64,000 nt of DNA from assembly GCF_003217355.1 (NCBI RefSeq), contig NZ_QJTK01000008.1:103503-167502 (forward strand), given 5' to 3'. The notes below the pieces were generated by a model that searched no databases, had not been told where the DNA came from, and saw only the letters and a program-made list of their open reading frames with translations. Origin of the DNA: Rhodobacter viridis (GTDB taxonomy: Bacteria > Pseudomonadota > Alphaproteobacteria > Rhodobacterales > Rhodobacteraceae). Positions 1-10,059 of the stretch are shown here, piece after piece; within the stretch, counting starts at the first letter, position 1, and every line of letters starts with the position of its first letter. Made by a program: the position numbers and the translations under genes.

Positions 1-530
1 AGGCCGGGCTTTTGCGCGGTGGCGCCCTCGTTGCCACGGTGATGTCGAACCTTGGTCTGGAACGCTTTCTCACCGGGCGCGGGGTCGGGCTTGAACGCAC
101 GGCGGTCGGCGATCGCTATGTGGTCGAGCGGATGCGCGCGGGCGGTTTCAACCTTGGCGGCGAGCAATCGGGCCATATCGTGATGACCGATTACGCAACG
201 ACGGGCGACGGTCTGATGGCGGGGCTGCAATTTCTGGCCGCGATGGCCGAGACCGGACAACGCGCCTCGGAACTGACCCGGCAATTCGAAACCGTGCCGC
301 AGATGTTGAAAAACGTAAAGTTCAAGGCTGGGCAGTTACCGCTTGAGAACGAAAACGTTCGAAAAGTGATAGCCGCTGCGGAGGACAAGATCGCCGGTCA
401 GGGCCGGATCCTGATCCGGAAATCGGGTACCGAACCGCTCATCCGGGTGATGGCCGAATGCGAAGATGCTGCTCTTCTGGCTGAAACGGTCGAGGGGATC
501 GTGGCGGCGGTCGAGCAGGCCACCGCCTGA
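1..530 (+). CDS. glmM: Phosphoglucosamine mutase, C-terminal part (partial)
   Basis: The reading frame is open from the window edge (frame starting at base 3) and stops at 530, giving about 175 C-terminal residues. GlmM converts glucosamine-6-phosphate to glucosamine-1-phosphate for UDP-GlcNAc, peptidoglycan and LPS synthesis in the cytoplasm. The sugar-recognition motif GGEQSGH lies early in the fragment, and the phosphate-binding loop [11 protein letters not shown] lies near the end, both typical of the alpha-D-phosphohexomutase family. The catalytic serine region lies outside the window. The identity as GlmM rather than a phosphomannomutase is supported by the exact form of these two motifs. 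Confidence 0.93.
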   Translation, partial: AGLLRGGALVATVMSNLGLERFLTGRGVGLERTAVGDRYVVERMRAGGFNLGGEQSGHIVMTDYATTGDGLMAGLQFLAAMAETGQRASELTRQFETVPQMLKNVKFKAGQLPLENENVRKVIAAAEDKIAGQGRILIRKSGTEPLIRVMAECEDAALLAETVEGIVAAVEQATA

Positions 531-533
531 GGG

Positions 534-902
534 TTACAGCGTGACGGCGGCGTAAAGCCCGTAAACGGCGATCCCCGCCGTCACGATCACTCCGGCGATC
601 GGATAGCCGCCGCGCACGCCAAGGCGCAGGAGCGCCCGCAGCACGCCGAGCGTCCAGAGCGCATAAAGCCCGGCGACGACGCGCAGGAAGGGCATCATCG
701 CCCCGGGCGCCTCGGCGTAAAGCATCCCGGCAATCAGCACCACGGCGGGCACGACGAAGAGCATCACGCCAAACAGTCCAAGCCAGAATGTGTCGCCAAA
801 TCCGAGCCTTGCGCCGAAAAGATCAGCAAACCAGCCGGGGGTGAAGATCTTGGCGCGCTCGACCGCCAACGCCTCAAGCTGCTTTTCGTTCAATTCGCTC
901 AT
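534..902 (-). CDS. Small hypothetical inner-membrane protein
   Basis: A 122-aa protein starting at the ATG at 902. The first 35 residues are polar and include the stretch IFTPGWFADLFG. Three or so hydrophobic segments follow (roughly residues 37-60, 68-88 and 98-120), so it is probably an integral membrane protein. It lies just downstream of the ilvC terminator and ends three bases from the glmM stop, so the two genes converge. I recognise no family or catalytic motif. The start is supported by a purine-rich stretch (GGAGAGA) just upstream on the minus strand. Confidence 0.6.
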   Translation of the reverse strand: MSELNEKQLEALAVERAKIFTPGWFADLFGARLGFGDTFWLGLFGVMLFVVPAVVLIAGMLYAEAPGAMMPFLRVVAGLYALWTLGVLRALLRLGVRGGYPIAGVIVTAGIAVYGLYAAVTL

Positions 903-931
903 CGGTCTCTCCTTTGCGCCGACCCTGAACG

Positions 932-960
932 AAAAAGGGGCGCCCCGCAAGGCGCCCCCC
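932..960 (-). terminator. Rho-independent terminator of ilvC
   Basis: Read on the minus strand, a GGGGCGCC-type stem closes over the short loop TTGCGG, followed by a run of T residues. It lies about 20 bases beyond the ilvC stop and upstream of the small membrane protein gene, so it should separate the two transcripts. Confidence 0.8.
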
Positions 961-979
961 GGAAGTCCTGTCGCGCGGA

Positions 980-2581
<1,602 letters not shown>

Positions 2582-2585
<4 letters not shown>

Positions 2586-3040
2586 TCGCGCTCGATGACA
2601 TCGACCGCGCGATCCTGCGGGCGCTTTCTGACGATGCGACGCTGGGGGCAGGGGAGCTTGGCCGTCGGTTCGGGCTCTCGCAGCCTGCGGCCTGGCGACG
2701 AGTTAGGCGGCTCGAAGAGGCCGGGGTGATCGCGGGGCGCCGCCTTGTGCTGGATCGGCAGGCGCTCGGCTTTGGCGTTACCGTCTTTCTGGGCATCAAA
2801 CTTGCGACCAAGGGGCGGATTTCGTTTGAAGATTTCGAGCGCGCCGTGCAGGCGATCCCCGAGGTGCAGGTGGTGCAGCACGTTCTTGGCCGCTTCGACT
2901 ATCGGCTGCGCGTCGGCGCCCGCGACATTGCCGATTTCGAGCGCGTGCTGCGGCGCCGGATCATGACCCTGCCCGGGGTCGGGCAGATCGAGGCGAATGT
3001 GATGCTGTCAGAGGAGCGCCGTCCGGGGCCGCTCGGCTAG
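2582..3040 (+). CDS. Lrp/AsnC family transcriptional regulator 2
   Basis: A 152-aa protein with GTG start overlapping the previous stop. It begins MIALDDIDRAILRALSDDAT, carries an HTH (ELGRRFGLSQPAAWRRVRRL) and an AsnC/RAM ligand domain (VFLGIKL... EVQVVQHVLGRFDYRLRV). It is a clear paralogue of the preceding regulator. Tandem Lrp pairs of this type occur in other alphaproteobacteria. The ligand is unknown. Confidence 0.88.
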
Positions 3041-3095
3041 TTTTTGGACCGATTAATGCGTGAGCAATGCGGCGTCATTTTGTGCACTTCAGGTC

Positions 3096-3111
3096 TGGCC
3101 GCATTCTTGCT
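3096..3111 (+). promoter_or_regulatory. -24/-12-like promoter element upstream of ureD
   Basis: TGGC at 3096 and TTGCT at 3107 place GG and GC exactly ten bases apart, as in sigma-54 promoters. It lies immediately before ureD. If used, transcription would begin at about 3122, so an internal ureD start (ATG at 3137 or 3170) would be more likely than the GTG at 3125. In R. capsulatus NtrC-type regulation is reported to use the housekeeping sigma factor, so this remains a weak call. Confidence 0.3.
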
Positions 3112-3124
3112 GTGATCCTCTGCC

Positions 3125-3982
3125 GTGCCTGACATGGACGCGCGCCCGCGCCGGGCGTTTGCTGTCGCCATGTTCGACTCTGCGCATCCGCCTCGTTTTC
3201 AGCGCAGCCACGGCCATGCCGCCGTGGCCTTCGACGGCGCACGTCTCAAAACCCTCGCGCAACGCGGCTCGGCGAAGGCCCTGTTGCCCCATGTGCGTGG
3301 CGTGCCGGAGGTGGTGTTTCTGAACACCTCGGGCGGTCTGACGGCGGGGGATACGCTGCGCTACGGGCTTGATCTGGACGGAGGTGCCAAGGTCGTGGCG
3401 ACGACGCAGGCGGCCGAGCGCGCCTACCGGGCCGAGGGCGACGCCGCGCGGGTGACGGTCGCGCATCGGGTCGGGCAGGGGGGGTGGCTCGACTGGCTGC
3501 CGCAGGAAACGATCCTGTTTGATCGGGCGCGGCTGCATCGCGAGACCACGGTGGATCTGGCCCCTGATGCCGGGTGCCTGCTGCTCGAGGCGGTGGTTCT
3601 GGGTCGTGCCGCGATGGGCGAGACAGTGCAAGACTTGCACTTTTGCGACATTCGCTGCGTTTCGAGGGCCGGAAAAACAATATTTCTGGAACCTCTGCTG
3701 CATAATTCGAACATTCAAGCCAAGGGCCCGCGTGCGGCGCTGCTTGGCTCTGCGCGCGCATTCGCGACGCTTGTTCTGTGTGCGCAGGGGGCGGAAGACG
3801 CGGTCGGTCAAGCGCGTGCAGCCTTGACGGTGCCCGGTGTCGAGGCCGCCGCTTCGGGCTTTGACGGCAAATGCGTGGTGCGATTGCTGGCCGAGGATGG
3901 TTGGCCGCTGCGCAAACAGATCCTGCAACTGATGGGCGCATTGCGGCGGGGCAGTCCCCCGCCGCGCGTCTGGCAAACCTGA
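3125..3982 (+). CDS. ureD: Urease accessory protein UreD
   Basis: A protein of up to 285 aa that binds apo-urease and, with UreF and UreG, delivers nickel. Family motifs are visible: PPRFQRSHGHAAVAF near the N terminus, VVFLNTSGGLTAGD at about 60-75, and the central DWLPQETILFD. The GTG at 3125 is the longest start; ATGs at 3137 and 3170 are alternatives, the last giving the more usual UreD N terminus MFDSAHPPRFQ. It is first in ureDABC, nine bases before ureA. Confidence 0.93.
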   Translation: MPDMDARPRRAFAVAMFDSAHPPRFQRSHGHAAVAFDGARLKTLAQRGSAKALLPHVRGVPEVVFLNTSGGLTAGDTLRYGLDLDGGAKVVATTQAAERAYRAEGDAARVTVAHRVGQGGWLDWLPQETILFDRARLHRETTVDLAPDAGCLLLEAVVLGRAAMGETVQDLHFCDIRCVSRAGKTIFLEPLLHNSNIQAKGPRAALLGSARAFATLVLCAQGAEDAVGQARAALTVPGVEAAASGFDGKCVVRLLAEDGWPLRKQILQLMGALRRGSPPPRVWQT

Positions 3983-3991
3983 GGGGACAAG

Positions 3992-4294
3992 ATGAACCTG
4001 AGCCCGCGTGAAAAGGAAAAGCTGCTCGTCAGCCTTGCCGCCATGGTGGCGCGGAACCGGCTGGAGCGGGGGGTGAAGCTCAACCACCCGGAAGCCATTG
4101 CGATCATTTCAGATTTCGTCGTTGAAGGCGCGCGCGAGGGCCGCACGGTCGCTGACCTCATGGAGGCGGGCGCCCATGTCATCGCGCGCGAGCAGTGCAT
4201 GGAGGGGATCGCCGAGATGATCCACTCGATCCAGGTCGAGGCGACCTTTCCCGACGGCACCAAACTTGTCACCGTCCATCACCCGATCCGTTGA
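3992..4294 (+). CDS. ureA: Urease gamma subunit
   Basis: A 100-aa small structural subunit, the exact usual length. The start [20 protein letters not shown] and the stretch [22 protein letters not shown] are diagnostic. It assembles with UreB and UreC into the cytoplasmic nickel enzyme that hydrolyses urea to ammonia and carbamate. It is followed nine bases later by ureB. Confidence 0.97.
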   Translation: MNLSPREKEKLLVSLAAMVARNRLERGVKLNHPEAIAIISDFVVEGAREGRTVADLMEAGAHVIAREQCMEGIAEMIHSIQVEATFPDGTKLVTVHHPIR

Positions 4295-4303
4295 GGTAAG
4301 CCC

Positions 4304-4609
4304 ATGATACCCGGAGAAATCTTCCCCGCCGATGGGGACATCGAACTGAACGCGGGGGCAACCGCGATCACGCTGATGGTGGCCAATACGGGAGATCGCC
4401 CGGTGCAAGTGGGCTCACATTACCATTTCGCCGAAACGAACCCGGATCTGTCCTTTGATCGCAACGCCGCGCGGGGCTATCGTCTTGATATCGCAGCGGG
4501 AACGGCCGTGCGCTTCGAGCCGGGCCAGACCCGTGAAGTGAGTCTCGTGCCGTTTGCCGGGGCCCGCCGTGTCTTCGGGTTCAATGCCACAGTGATGGGG
4601 GAACTCTGA
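4304..4609 (+). CDS. ureB: Urease beta subunit
   Basis: A 101-aa small subunit beginning [18 protein letters not shown], with the family core [19 protein letters not shown] and the end [14 protein letters not shown]. It packs between UreA and UreC in the urease trimer. The stop overlaps the ATG of ureC by one base (TGATG), indicating translational coupling. Confidence 0.97.
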   Translation: MIPGEIFPADGDIELNAGATAITLMVANTGDRPVQVGSHYHFAETNPDLSFDRNAARGYRLDIAAGTAVRFEPGQTREVSLVPFAGARRVFGFNATVMGEL

Positions 4610-6315
4610 TGCCGCGTCTCATTTCCCGCGCGACCTATGCCGACATGTTTGGTCCGACCACCGGCGACAAGCTGCGTCTGGCCGACACCGACCTGATCAT
4701 CGAGGTTGAGAAAGACCTGACAACGTATGGAGAAGAAGTGAAATTCGGCGGTGGCAAGGTGATCCGCGACGGCATGGGGCAAAGCCAGATCCCGCGCGCG
4801 GGGGGCGCCATGGACACCGTCATCACCAATGCGCTGATCGTCGATCATACCGGGATCTACAAGGCCGATGTCGGGTTGCGCGAGGGCTGCATCGCGGGGA
4901 TCGGCAAGGCGGGCAACCCTGACACGCAGCCGGGGGTGACGCTGGTCATCGGCCCCGGCACGGAAATCATTGCTGGCGAGGGGAAAATCCTGACTGCCGG
5001 CGGGATCGACACGCATATTCACTTCATTTGCCCGCAGCAGATCGAGGATGCGCTGGCTTCGGGCATCACCACGATGCTCGGCGGCGGTACCGGCCCGGCG
5101 CATGGGACGCTCGCCACCACCTGCACGCCGGGGCCGTGGCATATTTCGCGGATGCTGCAAAGCTTCGAGGCCTTCCCGATGAACCTCGCCCTTGCGGGCA
5201 AGGGCAACGCGAGCCTGCCCGAGGGGCTGGTCGAACAGGTCAAAGCGGGCGCTTGTGCCTTGAAATTGCATGAGGATTGGGGCACGACCCCGGCTGCGAT
5301 CGATTGTTGTCTGTCGGTGGCCGAGGACATGGACGTGCAGGTGATGATCCACACCGACACGCTGAATGAATCGGGCTTTGTCGAGAACACGCTGGCGGCC
5401 TTCAAGGGCCGCACCATCCATGCCTTCCACACCGAGGGCGCGGGCGGAGGCCATGCGCCCGATATCCTGAAAGTCGTTTCTTCCCAGAATGTTATCCCAT
5501 CGTCGACGAACCCGACCCGGCCCTATACCAAGAACACGGTCGAGGAACATCTCGACATGCTGATGGTCTGTCACCACCTCGACAACAAGGTGCCGGAGGA
5601 TGTGGCCTTTGCCGAAAGTCGCATTCGCAAGGAGACGATCGCCGCCGAGGATATCTTGCATGACATGGGCGCGATGGCAGTGATTTCGTCCGACAGTCAG
5701 GCGATGGGGCGGGTGGGCGAGGTGATCATTCGCTGCTGGCAAACCGCTGACAAGATGAGAAAACAGCGCGGGCGGCTGGCCGAAGAGACAGGCGCGAACG
5801 ACAATTTCCGGGTCCGCCGCTACATCGCGAAATACACGATCAACCCGGCGATAACGCATGGTCTGGCGGAGCATGTCGGCTCTGTCGAGGTTGGCAAGCG
5901 TGCCGATCTGGTGCTCTGGCATCCGGCTTTCTTTGGTGCCAAGCCCGAGATGGTGCTGATGGGCGGGATGATCGTTGCGGCGCAGATGGGCGATCCGAAC
6001 GGCTCGATCCCGGCGCAGCCCTTTTACACCCGACCGATGTTTGGCGCTTTTGGCAAGGCCTTGTCGAATGCGGCCGTCACCTTTGTCTCGGCGGCGGCCG
6101 AGGCGGAAGGTGTGGCCGAGAAGCTGGGCCTGTCGAAGCAGGTGCTGGCGGTCAAGGGCACCCGCACCATCGGGAAGGCCTCGATGCGACTGAACACCGC
6201 GACGCCGCAGATCGAGGTGGATCCTGAAACCTACGAGGTGCGGGCCGATGGCGAGGTGCTGACCTGCGAGCCGGCAGAGAGCCTGCCGCTTGCCCAGCGT
6301 TACTTTCTGTTCTGA
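4609..6315 (+). CDS. ureC: Urease alpha (catalytic) subunit
   Basis: A 568-aa amidohydrolase holding the two nickel ions. The metal ligands HIH are in [12 protein letters not shown]. The lysine that is carbamylated lies in [12 protein letters not shown]. Other active-site pieces are [27 protein letters not shown] and the aspartate of SSDSQAMGR. All expected ligands are present, so the enzyme should be active. It ends four bases before a small gene on the opposite strand, which separates it from ureE. Confidence 0.98.
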   Translation: MPRLISRATYADMFGPTTGDKLRLADTDLIIEVEKDLTTYGEEVKFGGGKVIRDGMGQSQIPRAGGAMDTVITNALIVDHTGIYKADVGLREGCIAGIGKAGNPDTQPGVTLVIGPGTEIIAGEGKILTAGGIDTHIHFICPQQIEDALASGITTMLGGGTGPAHGTLATTCTPGPWHISRMLQSFEAFPMNLALAGKGNASLPEGLVEQVKAGACALKLHEDWGTTPAAIDCCLSVAEDMDVQVMIHTDTLNESGFVENTLAAFKGRTIHAFHTEGAGGGHAPDILKVVSSQNVIPSSTNPTRPYTKNTVEEHLDMLMVCHHLDNKVPEDVAFAESRIRKETIAAEDILHDMGAMAVISSDSQAMGRVGEVIIRCWQTADKMRKQRGRLAEETGANDNFRVRRYIAKYTINPAITHGLAEHVGSVEVGKRADLVLWHPAFFGAKPEMVLMGGMIVAAQMGDPNGSIPAQPFYTRPMFGAFGKALSNAAVTFVSAAAEAEGVAEKLGLSKQVLAVKGTRTIGKASMRLNTATPQIEVDPETYEVRADGEVLTCEPAESLPLAQRYFLF

Positions 6316-6319
6316 GGCC

Positions 6320-6670
6320 TCAATGCGGGTGTTGACCGGCAAAAAGCCTCGCGCGCAACGCAATGCGCGGGGCGAGCGCGGGCAGTTCAACCGTCTCTGC
6401 CTGCGTGGTCGGACCCTTGCGGGTGGCGCGCAGCACGCGGGTCACCTTTTCGCGGGTGTAGGCCGGATCGAGGCGGATCTCCTCGGGCAGGAGCCGGGGG
6501 TCGAAGACTCGCTGTCGGTTCGTGACCAGATCGACCTTGTGAAAACGACCGATTTTTGGCATCGCCGCATCGTGCAAAAGCAACGCGCGCAGCTCGCCTT
6601 CGCGGGCGCGCAATCGGGCGATTTCGGCGCGGATTTCGGCCAGTTCGTCGGCAGGGGGTTTGAGCTGCAT
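6320..6670 (-). CDS. Hypothetical protein antisense within the urease cluster
   Basis: A 116-aa protein on the opposite strand between ureC and ureE. The N-terminal third is a short charged helix (ADELAEIRAEIARLRAREGELRALL), probably a coiled coil. A basic middle follows (IGRFHKVDLVTNRQRVFDPRLLPEEI). I do not recognise the family. The overlapping plus-strand frame is less protein-like in composition. It interrupts the urease operon, so ureEFG probably have their own promoter or depend on readthrough. Confidence 0.55.
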   Translation of the reverse strand: MQLKPPADELAEIRAEIARLRAREGELRALLLHDAAMPKIGRFHKVDLVTNRQRVFDPRLLPEEIRLDPAYTREKVTRVLRATRKGPTTQAETVELPALAPRIALRARLFAGQHPH

Positions 6671-6750
6671 TCCTAGCTCCCGTTCTGGGTTACGTGCGCT
6701 TATGCTGCCAAGTCACTCTTAACAAAGCTCTAAATGGCGGAGGAAAAAAC

Positions 6751-7221
6751 ATGTCGCTGTTGAATCGGGCCAGTCGTATCGTGCCTGCGGGCAGCTGGAG
6801 TGCGGCCGCCGATCATGTGGCGCTTGATTATGAGGCACGGTTCTTGCGTCGCAAGCGGCTGGTGGCGGCCTCGGGTGCCGAGTTTCTGGTCGATCTGGCC
6901 GAGGTGACGAATCTGCGCGGCGGCGAGGCCTTCGCGCTGGAGGACGGGCGGCTGATCGAGGTGCGCTGCGGGCTTGAACCCGTGCTGGTGGTGACGGGCG
7001 ATCTGACCCGGCTTGCCTGGCACATCGGCAACCGGCACACGCCCTGCCAGATCGAGACCGACCGGCTGGTGATCCGCGATGATCATGTGCTCGAGGCGAT
7101 GCTGCGCGGCCTTGGGGCGCGGGTGGACAAGCGGATGGAGCCCTTCCGCCCCGAAAGCGGCGCTTATGGCACCGGCCGGACCATGGGACATGACCACGGC
7201 CACTTCCATGCCCACGCCTGA
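6751..7221 (+). CDS. ureE: Urease accessory nickel chaperone UreE
   Basis: A 156-aa metallochaperone with an N-terminal UreE domain and a histidine-rich tail ([11 protein letters not shown]) that binds nickel. The central HIGNRHTPCQIE and DHVLEAMLRGLGA match the family metal-binding domain. The ATG at 6751 is chosen because GGAGG lies eight bases upstream. The end overlaps the ureF start by 14 bases. Confidence 0.94.
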   Translation: MSLLNRASRIVPAGSWSAAADHVALDYEARFLRRKRLVAASGAEFLVDLAEVTNLRGGEAFALEDGRLIEVRCGLEPVLVVTGDLTRLAWHIGNRHTPCQIETDRLVIRDDHVLEAMLRGLGARVDKRMEPFRPESGAYGTGRTMGHDHGHFHAHA

Positions 7222-7849
7222 GCACGATCTGCTCAGCCTCGTGCAGTGGCTCTCTCCGGCCTTTCCGACCGGGGCTTACGCCTATTCGCACGGATTGGAA
7301 CAGGCGGTCGCGGCGGGCGATGTGCGCTCGGAGCCGGAGCTGCGCGAGTGGCTTCAGGACATCCTGGAACACGGAGCCGGATGGAACGATGCGGTGCTGC
7401 TGGCCTGCGGTTTGCGGGGCGAGGATCTGGGCGCGCTTGCCGATCTTGCGCGCGCGCTTGCGGGCACGGCTGAGCGCCTGAAGGAGACCGAGGAGCAGGG
7501 GGCCGCCTTTGCCAAGGCGCGGGCGGAGATGACCGGCACTTGCACAAATGCGATGCCACTGCCTTTGGCAATTGCTGAACAAGCCAAGGAATTATCGATA
7601 TCCTGCGAGCAGGTTATTGCACTTTTCCAACATGCCTTCGCATCCAGTCTTGTCTCGGCCGGGGTGCGGTTCATCCCCCTTGGGCAGGCGGCAGGGCAGC
7701 GGGTTCTGGCCGCCCTGCACCCGACGATCGCCGCGCTTGCCACCCGCGCCGCGACGGCCACGACCGCCGATCTGGCGCAATCCGCCTTTCGCGCCGAGAT
7801 CCAGTCGGCCGCCCATGAAACGCTTGATGTGAGGATCTTCAAGACATGA
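7208..7849 (+). CDS. ureF: Urease accessory protein UreF
   Basis: A 213-aa helical protein acting as the checkpoint for UreG in nickel insertion. Recognised by [27 protein letters not shown] near the N terminus and the conserved C-terminal half with [15 protein letters not shown]. The start MPTPEHDLL at 7208 overlaps ureE; an upstream in-frame ATG at 7190 is possible. The stop overlaps ureG by four bases. Confidence 0.94.
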   Translation: MPTPEHDLLSLVQWLSPAFPTGAYAYSHGLEQAVAAGDVRSEPELREWLQDILEHGAGWNDAVLLACGLRGEDLGALADLARALAGTAERLKETEEQGAAFAKARAEMTGTCTNAMPLPLAIAEQAKELSISCEQVIALFQHAFASSLVSAGVRFIPLGQAAGQRVLAALHPTIAALATRAATATTADLAQSAFRAEIQSAAHETLDVRIFKT

Positions 7850-8472
7850 CACACGGACCTTTGCGCGTCGGCATCGGCGGCCCGGTCGGCGCGGGCAAGA
7901 CGACGCTGACCGAACAGCTCTGTCGTGCGCTGGCGCCTCGGCTCTCGATGGCGGTGGTGACGAATGACATCTACACCCGCGAGGATGCCGAGGCGCTGAT
8001 GCGTGCGCAGGTGCTGCCTGTCGACCGCATCCGCGGCGTCGAGACCGGGGGTTGCCCGCATACGGCGATCCGCGAGGATGCCTCGATCAACCTTGCCGCC
8101 ATTGCCGATCTGAGCCGGCTGCATCCCGATCTGGATCTGATCCTGATCGAGTCGGGGGGCGACAACCTTGCCGCCACGTTCAGCCCGGAGCTGGCCGATC
8201 TGACGATCTATGTCATCGACACCGCCGCCGGGCAGGACATTCCGCGCAAGCGGGGGCCGGGGGTGACGCGATCGGATCTGCTTGTCGTGAACAAGACCGA
8301 CCTTGCGCCGCATGTGGGGGTTGATCCGGTGCTGCTCGAGGAAGACACGAAACGCGCCCGCGGCGCCCGTCCCTATGTGATGGCGCGGCTGCGGCATGGG
8401 GTGGGTATCGATAAAATCGTCGCTTTTCTGATCCGGGAAGGCGGTCTTGAGCAAGCGGCCGATCCGGCCTGA
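7846..8472 (+). CDS. ureG: Urease accessory GTPase UreG
   Basis: A 208-aa SIMIBI-class GTPase that drives nickel transfer into urease. The P-loop [11 protein letters not shown] is at about residues 8-18. The metal-binding CPH lies in [17 protein letters not shown], and the guanine-recognition motif is VVNKTDLA. It is the last gene of the cluster and is followed by a terminator-like hairpin. Confidence 0.96.
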   Translation: MTHGPLRVGIGGPVGAGKTTLTEQLCRALAPRLSMAVVTNDIYTREDAEALMRAQVLPVDRIRGVETGGCPHTAIREDASINLAAIADLSRLHPDLDLILIESGGDNLAATFSPELADLTIYVIDTAAGQDIPRKRGPGVTRSDLLVVNKTDLAPHVGVDPVLLEEDTKRARGARPYVMARLRHGVGIDKIVAFLIREGGLEQAADPA

Positions 8473-8502
8473 CATGCAAGATTCGCGCCAAACCCGTTTC
8501 CA

Positions 8503-8536
8503 AAACGCCCGGTTCTTGCGCAAAGGCCGGGCGTTT
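8503..8536 (+). terminator. Terminator-like hairpin after ureG
   Basis: AAACGCCCGG (8503-8512) and CCGGGCGTTT (8527-8536) form a perfect ten-pair stem ending in three T residues, 30 bases after the ureG stop. It probably ends the ureEFG transcript before the urt operon. Confidence 0.6.
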
Positions 8537-8563
8537 GCCTGTCGGATGCACAATTCTATGCCT

Positions 8564-8579
8564 TGGCCCTTTTCCTGCT
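8564..8579 (+). promoter_or_regulatory. -24/-12-like promoter element upstream of urtA
   Basis: TGGCC at 8564 and TGCT at 8576 keep the GG-N10-GC spacing of sigma-54 promoters, about 120 bases before urtA. A similar element precedes ureD. Sequence match outside the invariant GG and GC is modest, so the call is tentative. Confidence 0.3.
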
Positions 8580-8697
8580 AGGCGCGTCCTTGCCGCACTG
8601 CGGCGCCCCGGTTTTGCTCGTTTCGCGGGCCGTGCCCCGCCACAAAGCAACCTCGTGCCCACCTTCCCGGGCTGCGTGAACAGGAACAGGGGAACTC

Positions 8698-9999
8698 ATG
8701 ATTACTCGGCGCAATCTGCTGATGACCGCTGCGGCGGCCGGTGCCATGTCGATGACGGGGCGCATCGCCTTTGCGGCGGGCGACACCATCAAGGTGGGCG
8801 TGCTGCATTCGCTCTCTGGCACGATGGCGATTTCGGAAACGACGCTGAAGGACACGGTCCTGATGCTGATCGAGGCGCAGAATAAAAAGGGCGGCGTGCT
8901 GGGCAAGCAGCTGGAAGCCGTCGTGGTCGATCCGGCCTCGGACTGGCCGCTCTTTGCCGAAAAGGCGCGCGAGTTGCTGACCGTCGACAAGGTCGATGTG
9001 ATGTTCGGCTGCTGGACCTCGGTCTCGCGCAAATCGGTGCTGCCGGTGATCGAGGAGCTGAACGGCCTTCTGTTCTATCCGGTGCAATACGAGGGCGAGG
9101 AAAGCTCGAAGAACGTCTTTTATACCGGGGCGGCGCCGAACCAGCAGGCGATCCCGGCGACCGACTATTTCCTGAAAGAGCTTGGGGTGCAGAAATTCGC
9201 GCTTCTGGGCACCGACTACGTCTATCCGCGCACCACGAACAACATTCTGGAAGCCTATCTCAAGTCGAAGGGCATCCCGGCCGAGGATATCTTCGTCAAC
9301 TACACCCCCTTCGGTCAGTCGGACTGGTCGAAGATCGTCGCCGACGTCAAGGCGCTTGGCGCGGATGGCAAGAAGGTCGGCGTGATTTCGACGATCAACG
9401 GCGATGCGAACATCGGCTTCTACAAGGAACTGGCGGCCTCGGGCATCACCGCGGATGACATCCCGGTTGTCGCCTTCTCGGTTGGTGAGGAAGAGCTTTC
9501 GGGCCTTGGTGCCGGGGATCTCAAGAACCTCGTCGGCCAGCTGGCCGCCTGGAACTACTTCGAAAGCGCCGATACGCCGGAAAACAAGGCCTTCATCGAG
9601 GCCTGGCACAGCTTCATCGGCAATGACAAGCGCACCACGAATGACCCGATGGAGGCCACCTATATCGGTTTCAATATGTGGGTGAACGCGGTGACGGCGG
9701 CGGGCACGACCGAGGTCGACAAGGTCGCCGAGGCGATGATCGGGCAGAAATTCCCGAACCTGACCGGCTCGATGGCCGAGATGCTGCCGAACCACCATCT
9801 GACGAAGCCGGTGCTGATCGGCGAGATCAAGGAAGACGGCCAGTTCGACATCATCAGCCAGACCGACCCGGTGCCGGGCGATGCCTGGACCGACTTCCTG
9901 CCGGAATCCGCCGTGCTGACCTCGGATTGGAAAGATCTGAAATGCGGCATGTACAACACCGAAACCAAGACCTGCGTGCAGCTGAAATCGAACTACTGA
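8698..9999 (+). CDS. urtA: Urea ABC transporter, substrate-binding protein
   Basis: A 433-aa periplasmic binding protein of the type 1 (LIV-like) fold. It begins with a twin-arginine style signal (TRRNLLMTAAAAGAMSM... AFA). The mature part starts GDTIKVGVLHSLSGTMAISE, and motifs typical of UrtA follow (VMFGCWTSVSRKSVLPV, LLFYPVQYEGEESS). A GGGGA ribosome binding site precedes the ATG. It is the first gene of urtABCDE and lies next to urease, which fixes the substrate as urea. A GC hairpin follows the stop. Confidence 0.95.
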   Translation: MITRRNLLMTAAAAGAMSMTGRIAFAAGDTIKVGVLHSLSGTMAISETTLKDTVLMLIEAQNKKGGVLGKQLEAVVVDPASDWPLFAEKARELLTVDKVDVMFGCWTSVSRKSVLPVIEELNGLLFYPVQYEGEESSKNVFYTGAAPNQQAIPATDYFLKELGVQKFALLGTDYVYPRTTNNILEAYLKSKGIPAEDIFVNYTPFGQSDWSKIVADVKALGADGKKVGVISTINGDANIGFYKELAASGITADDIPVVAFSVGEEELSGLGAGDLKNLVGQLAAWNYFESADTPENKAFIEAWHSFIGNDKRTTNDPMEATYIGFNMWVNAVTAAGTTEVDKVAEAMIGQKFPNLTGSMAEMLPNHHLTKPVLIGEIKEDGQFDIISQTDPVPGDAWTDFLPESAVLTSDWKDLKCGMYNTETKTCVQLKSNY

Positions 10000-10019
10000 T
10001 CTGATTTCAAACGCAAACC

Positions 10020-10040
10020 GAGGGGGCGACAAGCCCCCTC
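10020..10040 (+). terminator. Intercistronic hairpin between urtA and urtB
   Basis: GAGGGGGC (10020-10027) and GCCCCCTC (10033-10040) form a perfect eight-pair stem with loop GACAA, with no T run directly after it. Such stems after binding-protein genes usually give partial termination or 3'-end stabilisation, raising binding protein over permease. Confidence 0.6.
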
Positions 10041-10059
10041 CCGCACCCCGGATTTTTTC

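Noticed and set aside
6290..6676. Plus-strand frame between ureC and ureE as a missing urease gene such as ureJ
   Set aside because: It has no membrane helices or urease-accessory motif; the opposite strand encodes a more protein-like product.
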